Assembly (NCBI GenBank): GCA_910583965.1 | Contig: CAJUAE010000006.1 | Coordinates: forward strand, 1 to 37,084 | Length of the DNA stretch: 37,084 nucleotides | Direction of reading: 5' to 3' | Source of the DNA: an uncultured Lachnospiraceae bacterium | Lineage (GTDB): Bacteria; Bacillota; Clostridia; Lachnospirales; Lachnospiraceae | Notes under the pieces: generated by a model | What the model saw: the letters and a program-made list of their open reading frames with translations, nothing else | Databases searched by the model: none | What the model was told of the DNA's origin: nothing | Shown: positions 22,720 to 31,401 of the stretch, piece after piece | Layout of the letters: each line of letters starts with the position of its first letter | Position numbering within the stretch: the first letter of the stretch is position 1 | Made by a program: the position numbers and the translations under genes

Positions 22720-24042
22720 ATGGAAACGAATATTTCCTTTCAGAAATATCAGACAGTGGTAAACAAAAGCTTTTTTAAGAAGCTTGGAAAAGTGGAAAAT
22801 GTGGTGGGACTTACAATTGAATCTTCAGGGCCGGATGCAAAGCTTGGAGATATGTGTAAGATTTATACAGACTCTGAAAAGGAACATGGCATTCTGGCAG
22901 AGGTCGTTGGTTTTAAAGATAAGAAGACACTTCTTATGCCCTATGAGGATACAGAAGGAATTGGTTTGGGCTGTATTGTTGAGAATATGAACTATCCGCT
23001 TAGCGTGTCGGTGGGTGAGAGCCTTCTGGGAAAAACATTGGATGGATTAGGGAGATGCATCGATGGTTTTGTGCCAGAACCGACAACTGTCAAGCGCTAT
23101 CCGCTGGAAGCAACGCCGCCTGATCCTATGAGTAGAACGATTATTAGTGAGGTGCTACCGCTTGGTGTAAAAGCAGTAGACGGATTAATTACCGTTGGAA
23201 AAGGGCAACGTATTGGAATTTTTGCAGGTTCCGGTGTAGGAAAGTCTACTTTGATGGGGATGTTTGCACGCAATACAAAGGCCGATATCAACGTGATTGC
23301 TCTGATTGGAGAGCGTGGACGTGAGGTAAGGGAGTTTATAGAACGCGATCTTGGAGAAGAAGGTATGCGTCGCTCTATTGTGGTGGTGGCAACTTCCGAC
23401 AGACCAGCACTGGAACGAAATAAAGCAGCGAAAACGGCAACTGCGATTGCAGAGTATTTCCGCGATCAGGGAAAAGATGTTCTGTTAATGATGGATTCCC
23501 TCACACGATTTTCAATGGCACAACGAGAAATTGGATTGGCGACAGGGGAGCCTCCTGTGACAAGGGGATATCCGCCTAGTGTATACTCTGAGATGCCAAA
23601 GCTTCTTGAGCGTGCGGGTTGTTCAGAGAATGGCTCAATCACAGGACTGTATACGGTTTTGGTAGAAGGTGAAGACTTTAATGAGCCAATTACAGACACA
23701 GCGAGAAGTATTTTAGATGGACATATTATGCTGACGAGAAAACTCGCAAACAGGAATCATTATCCGGCAATCGATGTGTTACAAAGTATTTCGCGTTGTA
23801 TGTCAATGGTTGCATCTGGCGGACATAAAGCTGCTGCCGGAAAACTCAAAAATATTATGGCAACCTATAATGAGGCGGAGGATCTGATTAATATTGGTGC
23901 CTACAAGAGAGGAAGTAATCCCAATATTGACAGGGCAATCAATAAGATTGATGAAGTGAATGAGTATTTGCTACAGTCAACTGAGGAGAAATTTAGCTTT
24001 GAGGAGACAGTTGAGCGGTTGGAAGCAATGTTTCAGCAGTAA
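22720..24042 (+). CDS. fliI: Flagellar export ATPase FliI
   Basis: This 440-aa F1-beta-like ATPase has Walker A GSGVGKST (170-177), the family stretch VIALIGERGREVREFIERDLG, Walker B VLLMMDSLTRF and GYPPSVYSEMPKLLERAG. It powers unloading of chaperones and substrates at the flagellar type III gate with FliH and FliJ. AAAGGGGATG precedes the start ATG. Confidence 0.97.
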   Translation: METNISFQKYQTVVNKSFFKKLGKVENVVGLTIESSGPDAKLGDMCKIYTDSEKEHGILAEVVGFKDKKTLLMPYEDTEGIGLGCIVENMNYPLSVSVGESLLGKTLDGLGRCIDGFVPEPTTVKRYPLEATPPDPMSRTIISEVLPLGVKAVDGLITVGKGQRIGIFAGSGVGKSTLMGMFARNTKADINVIALIGERGREVREFIERDLGEEGMRRSIVVVATSDRPALERNKAAKTATAIAEYFRDQGKDVLLMMDSLTRFSMAQREIGLATGEPPVTRGYPPSVYSEMPKLLERAGCSENGSITGLYTVLVEGEDFNEPITDTARSILDGHIMLTRKLANRNHYPAIDVLQSISRCMSMVASGGHKAAAGKLKNIMATYNEAEDLINIGAYKRGSNPNIDRAINKIDEVNEYLLQSTEEKFSFEETVERLEAMFQQ

Positions 24043-24077
24043 GAAACTTTTCAGGAAAGTAAAAGGGTGGTAAGCAA

Positions 24078-24548
24078 ATGGCAGTTTTCCGATACAAAAT
24101 GCAGGGAATTCTTGACATAAAGGAAAAACTTGAAAATAAGGCTAAACAAGAGTTTGCAGAGGCAAATATGCGGCTAGATGCCGAGAAGAAAAAATTGGAT
24201 GAATTTCACGCAAGAAAAGTTTATTATATGCAGGAGGGTGTAAAGCTCCGCACAGAATTGATTGATGTGAGAAAGATCCGTGAGAATAAGATGGCAGTCT
24301 TAAAAATGGATGAATATATCGCGGAACAGATGAAACAGGTAGCACGTGCAGCAAAGGTGGTCGAAAAGGCAAGAGCAGCGCTGCAAGAACTCATGCAAGA
24401 GAGAAAAGCGCATGAAAAACTCAAAGAAAATGCGTTTGAGGAGTTTATGAAGGAAGAACTGGCAGCGGAGAGTAAGGAGATTGACCAGTTGACTTCCTAT
24501 ACTTACGGACAGAAACTGATGGAAGAACACAGTATGAAAGGCTCGTGA
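24078..24548 (+). CDS. fliJ: Flagellar export chaperone FliJ
   Basis: This 156-aa protein is almost entirely coiled coil, with charged heptads from near residue 10 to 135, the size and position of FliJ. It is the central stalk of the export ATPase. A ribosome site of the form GGGTGG precedes the ATG. A weak CodY-like dyad (12/15) lies in the short gap at 24047-24061. Confidence 0.9.
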   Translation: MAVFRYKMQGILDIKEKLENKAKQEFAEANMRLDAEKKKLDEFHARKVYYMQEGVKLRTELIDVRKIRENKMAVLKMDEYIAEQMKQVARAAKVVEKARAALQELMQERKAHEKLKENAFEEFMKEELAAESKEIDQLTSYTYGQKLMEEHSMKGS

Positions 24549-24597
24549 GTTACGAAATTTGGTATGATAAAATCTATGGAAAGGCATGGTTAGCGAT

Positions 24598-25476
24598 ATG
24601 GCACGTAAGGACGAAAATTTAAGCCCCGACGCACCGGAGATGCAGCTTAAGCAACTAAAAGAGAGTCAGAAGGCGTTTAGACAGGAGCAGAAGAATCAGA
24701 AAAAGGAAGCTAAGAAGCGCGCAAAGGAGCTGGAAAATCAAGAGAGGGAATTAGATGAGCAGATAGACGGCACAAATGCTTCCGTAGTGGTGGTCACGAT
24801 CTTTATCATCTTGATATGGCTGGGAATACTGTGTTTGTTGGTAAAGATGGATGTTGGCGGATTTGGTTCTAATGTGCTGACCCCAATGCTCAAAGATATA
24901 CCAGTCATCAACAAAATTCTTCCAACAGAAACTGGAACAGAATCAACTAAGGATAAATCATATAATGGATACAATAGTATCAAAGAGGCAGTTGACCAGC
25001 TTGCGGAGCAAGAGAAGAAACTCGAACAGTTACAGAACACAAACGCGGCGTACTCTGAACAGATAGAGGCACTCAAAGCGGAAGTACAGCGATTAAAGAC
25101 TTTTGAGGATAATCAGGTAAAGTTCCAGCAGATAAAAGAACAATTTTATGAAGAAGTAGTCTATGCAGAGAATGGGCCAGGGGCAGAGGCGTATCGCGAG
25201 TACTATGAGGAAATGGACCCTACAACGGCAGAGGCATTGTATAAGCAAGTAATCCAAGAGCAGGCAGTGAGCGGCAAAATGAAGGATTATGTCGCGACTT
25301 ACAGCAATATGGATGCGGCAAAAGCGGCAAGCATTCTCGGGGCTATGACAGATAATTTGGATTTGGCAGCAGATATTCTCTCAAATCTTCCAGCGTCGAC
25401 AAGAGGCAGTATTATGGGTGAGATGGACCCCGCTGTGGCGGCAAGGATTACCAAGATAATGAATCCAGGCAGTTGA
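24598..25476 (+). CDS. MotE/YlxF-like flagellar membrane protein
   Basis: This 292-aa protein has a very charged N-terminal helix (1-57), one membrane segment (61-83), a periplasm-side coiled coil (about 125-170) and a C-terminal MgtE_N-like helical domain (about 205-290, MDAAKAASILGAM ... MDPAVAARI). This plan and the fliJ-fliK position match the MotE/YlxF family, a scaffold or stator-related protein. ATG 24586 is an alternative start, 12 bases earlier; neither is ideally placed after GGAAAGG (24578-24584). Confidence 0.85.
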   Translation: MARKDENLSPDAPEMQLKQLKESQKAFRQEQKNQKKEAKKRAKELENQERELDEQIDGTNASVVVVTIFIILIWLGILCLLVKMDVGGFGSNVLTPMLKDIPVINKILPTETGTESTKDKSYNGYNSIKEAVDQLAEQEKKLEQLQNTNAAYSEQIEALKAEVQRLKTFEDNQVKFQQIKEQFYEEVVYAENGPGAEAYREYYEEMDPTTAEALYKQVIQEQAVSGKMKDYVATYSNMDAAKAASILGAMTDNLDLAADILSNLPASTRGSIMGEMDPAVAARITKIMNPGS

Positions 25477-25487
25477 GAAACAATTGC

Positions 25488-25514
25488 TAAAGTTTTCTGA
25501 CAATTTACCGATAT
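25488..25514 (+). promoter_or_regulatory. SigD (sigma-28) promoter before fliK with CodY-like box
   Basis: TAAA (25488-25491), exactly 15 bases, then ACCGATAT (25507-25514) match the B. subtilis SigD pattern TAAA-N15-GCCGATAT at all but one base. AGTTTTCTGACAATT (25491-25505) within it matches the CodY box at 13/15, so CodY could block this promoter. It would drive fliK and the hook genes as a later class. Confidence 0.6.
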
Positions 25515-25540
25515 ATGTTATGTGGTTATGTAAGCTCTAC

Positions 25541-25675
25541 ATCACGGGATACAAAATGTGTTATATAATTTGTAAAAGTTCAGCCATATAGAATTGATTG
25601 TGAAATTGTACAATTAATTCTATAAAACTTTTATTATAATTTTTATTAGAAGTAGCATATTTTGTATCCCATGAT
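25541..25675. repeat. 135-bp inverted-repeat element in the fliK leader
   Basis: The ends 25541-25557 and 25659-25675 are inverted copies (16 of 17, with GGGATACAAAAT / ATTTTGTATCCC perfect). Nested dyads fill the interior (AAAAGTT/AACTTTT; TATAGAATT/AATTCTATA; TTGT/ACAA), so most of the element can fold into one long hairpin. It resembles a MITE or a large leader structure. A weak promoter, TTGTGA-17-TATAAA, may lie inside. Confidence 0.6.
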
Positions 25676-25727
25676 ATGGAGATACAAAACACAATTACAA
25701 TGTCAGAAAGCGAAAGGAGGAATGAGA

Positions 25728-27287
25728 ATGACAGATACGACCTTAAAGAATGCTACGTTTGGTGTCAATCCTGCATTGAGTGCAGCAGCGAACACGCAGA
25801 AGTCAGCGCAGAATACGGCAAACAATACACAGGACTTCGGTGCAGTGTTTGATAAGACAGCTCGAAAGCTTGAGAAGTCAGAACAATCAAAACAGTCTGT
25901 GACAGACAATGCTAAAAGTCAGACAAAACAGACTGATAAGACAGCTTCCACTACCAAGGAGAATGAGTCAGCACAAGATACTACATCGACAAGAGAAAAT
26001 ACATCTGAGACAAAGGAAACTGCAAACACAGAAAACTTAGAACAAGCGACAGACGAGATGGATGAATCTGCTGAGAAACTAACGACAGATGAGATTACAA
26101 AAGCTTTGGAACAAATTATTGCACAACTCAAAGAGATGCTTGGAATTACAGATGATGAGCTTTTGAGTGGCATGGAAGAATTAGGACTACAGCCTTTTGA
26201 TCTACTCAATGTTAACAATATGGCACAGCTTGTTGCATCTGTTGCAGGAGAGGACTCAACAATTGGTCTTGTTGCAAATGAAGAACTTTACACTGCATTG
26301 CAAGATATCAAAGAAATGGTGGGGACACAAGTCGATAACTTACTTGAAAATACAGGTCTTACTAGCCAAGAACTTGAGGCAGTGTTACAGAAATTACAAG
26401 AGTTGCGGCAGCAGAGTCTTGAGAATCAACTTCAGAACGCACAGATACTTCCTGAGGAAGCACTTGAAAATCTGGCAGAGTCATTAACTGAGGATACAAC
26501 ACAGAAACAGGTTGCAGAAGGGCCAGTTATTATTCAAGAGGATAATACAACCACAAAAGATCAAGATACAAAACAGTATGACCAGCTTCCAGAGAATCAG
26601 CAGGAAGATTTGACAAAGATTGATACCAAATCACAGGCACAAGATGCTGGAAAAGAGCCCAAGGACAGTGAAAATGGTAAGGATGCAAAAAATTTTGGTC
26701 AGAACAATATGACACAAAATTTTCAGAATCAATTAAATGGGCTAAGTGATTCCGCAGCAGCAGAAGGCGTTGCAAAGTTTACTTCTGAAAGTACAGAAAG
26801 TATAATGAGGCAACTTGCAGATATGGTAAAGATTATAAAAAATGAAAATCTTACCGAAATGGAATTACAGCTTCATCCAGCAAGCCTTGGAACAGTTAAT
26901 GTATCACTGACGACAAAAGGCGGTATGGTAACAGCGGAGTTCACCACACAGAATGAAGCGGTTAAGGCGGCAATTGAGGCACAGGCATCACAGTTGCGTG
27001 CAAATCTGGAAGAACAAGGGGTTAAGATTGAGGCGATTGAAGTCTCTGTGGAGAGTCACCAGATGGAGCGTGATCTTGACAAGAATGGTCAGGAACAGCA
27101 AAGACAGGCACAGGAGCAAGAGACAGGACGCATTCAGGGAATGCGCAGAAACAGAAGCAACATCAATCTCAGGGCATTTATGAATGGGGAGGAACTTGAG
27201 GACGAAATGCAAGGAGCAGATGATGCGACAAGGATTGCGATGGAAATTATGGCAGCAAATGGAAACACAATGGATTTATTAGTGTAA
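25728..27287 (+). CDS. fliK: Flagellar hook-length control protein FliK
   Basis: This 519-aa protein has a long Thr/Gln/Asn/Glu-rich, poorly ordered N-terminal and middle region and a conserved C-terminal Flg_hook domain (from about 357; NLTEMELQLHPASLGTVNVS, then AQASQLRANLEEQGVKIEAIEV). It measures hook length and triggers the export switch. An in-frame frame extends to 25662, but AAAGGAGG (25713-25720) serves the ATG at 25728. A SigD promoter and a long hairpin element precede it. Confidence 0.92.
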   Translation: MTDTTLKNATFGVNPALSAAANTQKSAQNTANNTQDFGAVFDKTARKLEKSEQSKQSVTDNAKSQTKQTDKTASTTKENESAQDTTSTRENTSETKETANTENLEQATDEMDESAEKLTTDEITKALEQIIAQLKEMLGITDDELLSGMEELGLQPFDLLNVNNMAQLVASVAGEDSTIGLVANEELYTALQDIKEMVGTQVDNLLENTGLTSQELEAVLQKLQELRQQSLENQLQNAQILPEEALENLAESLTEDTTQKQVAEGPVIIQEDNTTTKDQDTKQYDQLPENQQEDLTKIDTKSQAQDAGKEPKDSENGKDAKNFGQNNMTQNFQNQLNGLSDSAAAEGVAKFTSESTESIMRQLADMVKIIKNENLTEMELQLHPASLGTVNVSLTTKGGMVTAEFTTQNEAVKAAIEAQASQLRANLEEQGVKIEAIEVSVESHQMERDLDKNGQEQQRQAQEQETGRIQGMRRNRSNINLRAFMNGEELEDEMQGADDATRIAMEIMAANGNTMDLLV

Positions 27288-27302
27288 AAGAGAGGTGAAC
27301 AT

Positions 27303-28457
27303 ATGGGAAGCTTAGTTGCGCCATTTGATGAAAAGGGCAATTTACAGACACATACCACATCTGGCGATTCTCTTAAAAAGAACGAAAAAAACAAAAATGC
27401 GGTGGACAGTGATATGTTTTTGACGCTTCTGGTGGCGGAGATGCAGAATCAAGACCCGCTGGAACCAACGAGCAATACAGAATGGGTTTCACAGTATGCA
27501 ACATTTACACAGGTTCAGAAGATGAGTGAGATGGCAGAAGCGGTTGATGTACTCAGAGCAAATGAACTAATTGGCAAAGAAGTGATTGTGAAGACAACAA
27601 GTACAGATACTGGAGAAGTCAATTATAAACAGGGTATTGTTGATTTTGTTGAGATTGAGAATGGTAAGCCATTGCTTGTAATTGACAATGCGAAGTATTC
27701 CATTAGTGATTTGGATACCGTTGTCAGCACAGAATACTCACAGGCATATGGAAAATACAGTACCTTTAAAGGAATGATTGACAGTCTACCAGATGTAGCT
27801 TATGCGGATAAGTCTTATGAGAATGTAATTCAAGGCGCATTTGATTTCTATAACACTATGAATGACTATGAGAAAAATTATATGGCATTCTATGGTGCGG
27901 ATCAGATGGAGAAATTTACGCAATGGAAACTTGAGCTTGAGAACTTGGGAATTGAGTTTAAAGATAGTTCAAAAGAGGAGGAGAATAAGACTTCTCTCGA
28001 TGATATTCTGGAGAGTTTCAATACCAAGATGAATGCGATTATTGATAAGTTGAACTTGTTATCAAATAATTCAAGTTCGGGAAGCACCGATAAGACAGAG
28101 CAGGATTCCGACAATAAGACAGAAGATACTGACAAGACGAATGATTCAGACAAAACAGGAAACACTGACAAGACAGACGGAACTAACAAGACAGAGGGTT
28201 CCGACAATACAAATACAGGCGATACAAGCGGTTCCGACAATACAGATAATACGAGTGGTTCTGACAGTACAAACACAGACAATACAACAGGTTCTGACAG
28301 CACGAATGATTCGGACAATACAACAGGTTCCGACAATACAAGCAGTGCAGACAACACAACAGGTTCTGATAGCACGAATAACACAGGCAGTACAGCAGAT
28401 TCAGACAGCGCGAACAATGCAAGTAATTCGGATAATGCAGACACACATACCACATAG
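27303..28457 (+). CDS. flgD: Hook-capping protein FlgD with long Ser/Asp/Thr/Asn tail
   Basis: This 384-aa protein has the FlgD signature in residues 38-80 (MFLTLLVAEMQNQDPLEP, SQYATFTQVQKMSEM) and a central region to about 255 with an EKNY-type segment. From about residue 257 to the end the sequence is a repetitive SDNTTGSD-like tail of about 125 residues with no aromatic residues. FlgD caps the growing hook. Such a tail is unusual for FlgD and looks surface-exposed or secreted. The repeat is present in DNA as short similar units (about 28080-28455). GAGAGGTG precedes the ATG. Confidence 0.9.
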   Translation: MGSLVAPFDEKGNLQTHTTSGDSLKKNEKNKNAVDSDMFLTLLVAEMQNQDPLEPTSNTEWVSQYATFTQVQKMSEMAEAVDVLRANELIGKEVIVKTTSTDTGEVNYKQGIVDFVEIENGKPLLVIDNAKYSISDLDTVVSTEYSQAYGKYSTFKGMIDSLPDVAYADKSYENVIQGAFDFYNTMNDYEKNYMAFYGADQMEKFTQWKLELENLGIEFKDSSKEEENKTSLDDILESFNTKMNAIIDKLNLLSNNSSSGSTDKTEQDSDNKTEDTDKTNDSDKTGNTDKTDGTNKTEGSDNTNTGDTSGSDNTDNTSGSDSTNTDNTTGSDSTNDSDNTTGSDNTSSADNTTGSDSTNNTGSTADSDSANNASNSDNADTHTT

Positions 28458-28498
28458 TTTGGCAAAACAAGAAGCTTTATGGTGAGGGGGAATGCAGG

Positions 28499-28906
28499 AT
28501 GAATATTAACAACAGTCAGTTCCTTTCCATTGAACAGCTACAGGATCAATATCTAAAACAGCAGAAGGTCAATTCAGGAAATAAGTCGTCTCAGGGCATG
28601 AGCTTTGAAGAAATCCTGCAAAAACAACAGATACAGGGAACATCAGCGAAAGAAGCAGTAAAGTTTTCAAAACATGCAGCAAACAGACTGAACGACAGGA
28701 AGATTGAACTGACTGAAAAACAACTGGAAAGGTTGAATGACGGAACGAAAAAGGCAGGTCAGAAGGGAATCAGAGATTCACTGGTACTCGTAGATCAGCT
28801 TGCGTTTATCGTAAATACAAAGAGCAACACAGTTATTACAGCGATGGATCAGACAGAAGCAGACGAGAATATTTATACAAATATTGATGGTGCCGTAATT
28901 ATCTAA
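28499..28906 (+). CDS. Flagellar operon protein, TIGR02530-like
   Basis: This 135-aa protein matches the small flagellar-operon family described as TIGR02530: a C-terminal domain with FSKHAANRLNDRKIELTEKQLERL and a final strand region (LVLVDQLAFIVNTKSNTVITA). It lies between flgD and flgE as expected. A chaperone or hook-assembly role is inference. GAGGGGGAATGCAGG precedes the ATG. Confidence 0.88.
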   Translation: MNINNSQFLSIEQLQDQYLKQQKVNSGNKSSQGMSFEEILQKQQIQGTSAKEAVKFSKHAANRLNDRKIELTEKQLERLNDGTKKAGQKGIRDSLVLVDQLAFIVNTKSNTVITAMDQTEADENIYTNIDGAVII

Positions 28907-29015
28907 ATACAGGATGTAGAGACAATGGCCGGACCTTTTAAGGAGGCTTGATCCCTCGGAATGACGGATGAGGGTAGAAATCTACGGCAAATATGATTTA
29001 GGAGGTCACTTAATT
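28907..29015 (+). other. flgE leader with GGA-containing hairpin
   Basis: CCCTC ... GAGGG can form a short stem with two GGA triplets in the loop (CGGAATGACGGAT). GGA in a loop is the CsrA target pattern, so a post-transcriptional role is possible. The flgE ribosome site GGAGG is at 29001-29005. A longer frame through this leader (from 28968) is not the likely start. Confidence 0.3.
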
Positions 29016-31070
29016 ATGATGAGAGCACTTTATTCTGGTGTATCTGGTCTTAGGACACATCAGACAAGAATGGACGTTATTGGTAATAATATTGCGAATG
29101 TAAACACAACTGCATTCAAGGCAAAGCAGATGAATTTCTCTGATATGCTTTATCAGACAACACAGGCAGCAACTGGAGCAAATTCAGCAAATGGAACTGG
29201 CGGAACAAACCCCAGACAGATTGGTCTTGGTGTAAAAGCAGCAGCGATCAACACAACCATCACACAGGAAGGCGCGAACCAGTCAACAGGAAATCCATTT
29301 GATTTAAAACTTACAGGAGAGGCATTCTTCGTTGTAAGTGACGGCACAAGTACATTCTATACAAGAGATGGGTCGTTTGATGTAGATGATGCCGGAAACC
29401 TCTGCATGGCAAGTACAGGATATATTGTGCAAGGCTGGGGTGTTGATGAAAATGGTGATATTGTACAAGGCAGTGTTGGTGGGATTAATGTAACAGCGCA
29501 GGATACCTTTGGAGCTGCGGCAACTACATTGGGCAGAATTACAGGTATTATTGATAGCAATGACGGTGAATTGGAGAACAAAACTGGTAAGCAGGTAACA
29601 GTTGACCTGTATGATAAAGCAGGATATGCATATAATATGAAGTTTGGTATTCTGCCTACAAAGAATGTAACAAATGGTACGAGAGATATTACCAACAGAG
29701 AGAAAGAATATGGATTAAGCGATACCATTTATAAGGTTGATACTTCCAAATTGACATTTAAGTATACAGTGAATGGTGAGACAAGAATTCTTTCTGATTC
29801 AGCAAGTCCTGAATTGATGGAAGATCTGAAGGCAACTATCTGGAAATATGTTGCTGGAGATTTATCATCAGGAAGTGCATCAGCGTATCAAATTAGTGGT
29901 ACACATGAACTTGGAAAAAAGGATAGTGCAATAACAATTAGTTTAGGGGCATTTATTGAAAATACAAAATACAATTCAACGACTCTGACAGATAGTGCTT
30001 TAAAACATGCAGGACCAATCACTGTAGAATTTTCTGGTGACATTGGATATACAAAGACAAAACCGACATATCCGCTTAGCGATAATGTAGTTGTCAGCAA
30101 GATATCACAGGAGGCTGTCAATTATATTTATGATACGGCAACGGCGACAAATGGGGCATTTTCAAGTTGTACTGTTAAGCCGAGTCTTGGTACAGGTACA
30201 GTTTCGGTAACTTCATTGCAACAAACTTATGTGGATGACAATGGTAGTTCACAGACAGACTATACATTTAAGGTTGGCACTACTGAGATAGAAGGTGGGG
30301 CAAATAATGCACCAATTCCAAGCAGTTTATATAATGATATTAACAGATTGTTAGCATTAGGAAATGAGAGTAAAATTACCAACACCTATACCACTCAGGA
30401 AGCAAAAGAGACAGAGACGATAGAGAAAGGCAGTTTTAAAATTACTCTTTTGGGAATGACAGATGCAACTGGTGCAAGTGTTGATATTAGTTCGCTGGTT
30501 AATAGTGGAACAACATCTTGGGATGTGTTCTATAATACGAGTAATGGTGAGTTTAAATATGTAGGACAGGAAGGAAATAAATCTTTTAGCGTCAACTTAA
30601 GTATGCTTGGCGATAATTTTGATAATATTGATATTGACATGTCAGGAACTACCAATGGCAACAATGGTAACAAGTCCTCTGTTACTGGCAAGAAGTTAGA
30701 TGGACGTAAGATTGGTACAAGGTCAGGCGTTTCTATTGGAACAGATGGTATTGTGACAGCGCTGTACAGCAATGGTATGTCGAGAAAGCTTGGTCAGATT
30801 TGTGTAGCTACATTCCCCAATGCTATGGGTCTTGAAAATTCTGGTGATAACCTTTACCAAGTAACAGCAGGTTCTGGAGATGCTTCTATTGTCGATATCA
30901 AGGCAAGTGGTACAGGTGTTATGACCAGTGGTGTGCTTGAGATGTCCAATGTAGACCTTTCACAGCAGTTTACAGATATGATCACAACACAGAGAGGTTT
31001 CCAGGCGAACAGCCGTATTATCACAACCTCCGATACATTGCTTGAGGAGCTTGTAAATCTTAAGAGATAA
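29016..31070 (+). CDS. flgE: Flagellar hook protein FlgE
   Basis: This 684-aa hook protein has the conserved N-terminus (ALYSGVSGLRTHQTRMDVIG, NNIANVNTTAFKAKQ), FlgE D1/D2 domains, a large variable middle, and the C-terminal helix (FTDMITTQRGFQANSRIITT). It forms the flexible hook, capped by FlgD. It is larger than the Salmonella FlgE, mainly in the outer domains (about 230-600). The first in-frame methionine codon is at 28968, but GGAGG (29001-29005) points to ATG 29016. Confidence 0.95.
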   Translation: MMRALYSGVSGLRTHQTRMDVIGNNIANVNTTAFKAKQMNFSDMLYQTTQAATGANSANGTGGTNPRQIGLGVKAAAINTTITQEGANQSTGNPFDLKLTGEAFFVVSDGTSTFYTRDGSFDVDDAGNLCMASTGYIVQGWGVDENGDIVQGSVGGINVTAQDTFGAAATTLGRITGIIDSNDGELENKTGKQVTVDLYDKAGYAYNMKFGILPTKNVTNGTRDITNREKEYGLSDTIYKVDTSKLTFKYTVNGETRILSDSASPELMEDLKATIWKYVAGDLSSGSASAYQISGTHELGKKDSAITISLGAFIENTKYNSTTLTDSALKHAGPITVEFSGDIGYTKTKPTYPLSDNVVVSKISQEAVNYIYDTATATNGAFSSCTVKPSLGTGTVSVTSLQQTYVDDNGSSQTDYTFKVGTTEIEGGANNAPIPSSLYNDINRLLALGNESKITNTYTTQEAKETETIEKGSFKITLLGMTDATGASVDISSLVNSGTTSWDVFYNTSNGEFKYVGQEGNKSFSVNLSMLGDNFDNIDIDMSGTTNGNNGNKSSVTGKKLDGRKIGTRSGVSIGTDGIVTALYSNGMSRKLGQICVATFPNAMGLENSGDNLYQVTAGSGDASIVDIKASGTGVMTSGVLEMSNVDLSQQFTDMITTQRGFQANSRIITTSDTLLEELVNLKR

Positions 31071-31093
31071 TAATATAAGATAATACAAATGGG

Positions 31094-31124
31094 CAGGGAA
31101 GAACATTTCCCTGTTCATTTTTTT
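31094..31124 (+). terminator. Terminator after flgE
   Basis: CAGGGAA (31094-31100) pairs with TTCCCTG (31107-31113) around GAACAT, followed by TTCATTTTTTT (31114-31124). It divides the cluster. Confidence 0.8.
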
Positions 31125-31179
31125 CCGAATGTTTCCGAAGGTTTTTTATTCCGTTTGTCTTTTCATTGTTCGGGATATG

Positions 31180-31188
31180 TGTTATACT
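31180..31188 (+). promoter_or_regulatory. Extended -10 promoter before the glycosyltransferase
   Basis: TGTTATACT (31180-31188) with a weak -35 TTTTCA 17 bases upstream. It lies after the flgE terminator, about 215 bases before the gene. Confidence 0.4.
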
Positions 31189-31401
31189 ATCAACTATGGA
31201 TATAAAATTTTTAGAAAGATACAATTTGGACTGCGGGGCGGCAAAAACCGCCCTGTACTTTTGCGGAGTAGTATAACGAATATGAAACTGGTATATTGAT
31301 TGCCTGATTGTTTTTGACAGAGAGTGAAAGTTTTTATGATATTTTCGTTGTACAGGATAAAAGGACTTATGAAAAAATAAGAGAGGAGTGACATTACCAA
31401 T

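Larger units (their letters stand above)
31071..31401. other. Intergenic region flgE to glycosyltransferase: terminator, hairpin, promoters
   Basis: This 331-base gap holds a terminator (31094-31124), an extended -10 promoter (31180-31188), a GC-rich hairpin GGGCGG (31236-31241) / CCGCCC (31248-31253), and a further weak TTGACA (31316-31321) with TATGAT 15 bases later. It is the largest gap in the flagellar cluster. No gene is seen. Confidence 0.6.

Noticed and set aside
28080..28455. CRISPR or non-coding tandem array
   Set aside because: Units are short, irregular and keep the reading frame of flgD; they are protein repeats.
27902..28465. Long open frame antisense to the FlgD tail
   Set aside because: It is the mirror of the Ser/Asp repeats (giving Leu/Ser/Val repeats) and has no independent start signal.
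28968..29015. Earlier start for flgE
   Set aside because: The extra 16 residues do not resemble FlgE and the ribosome site GGAGG at 29001-29005 lies inside them.
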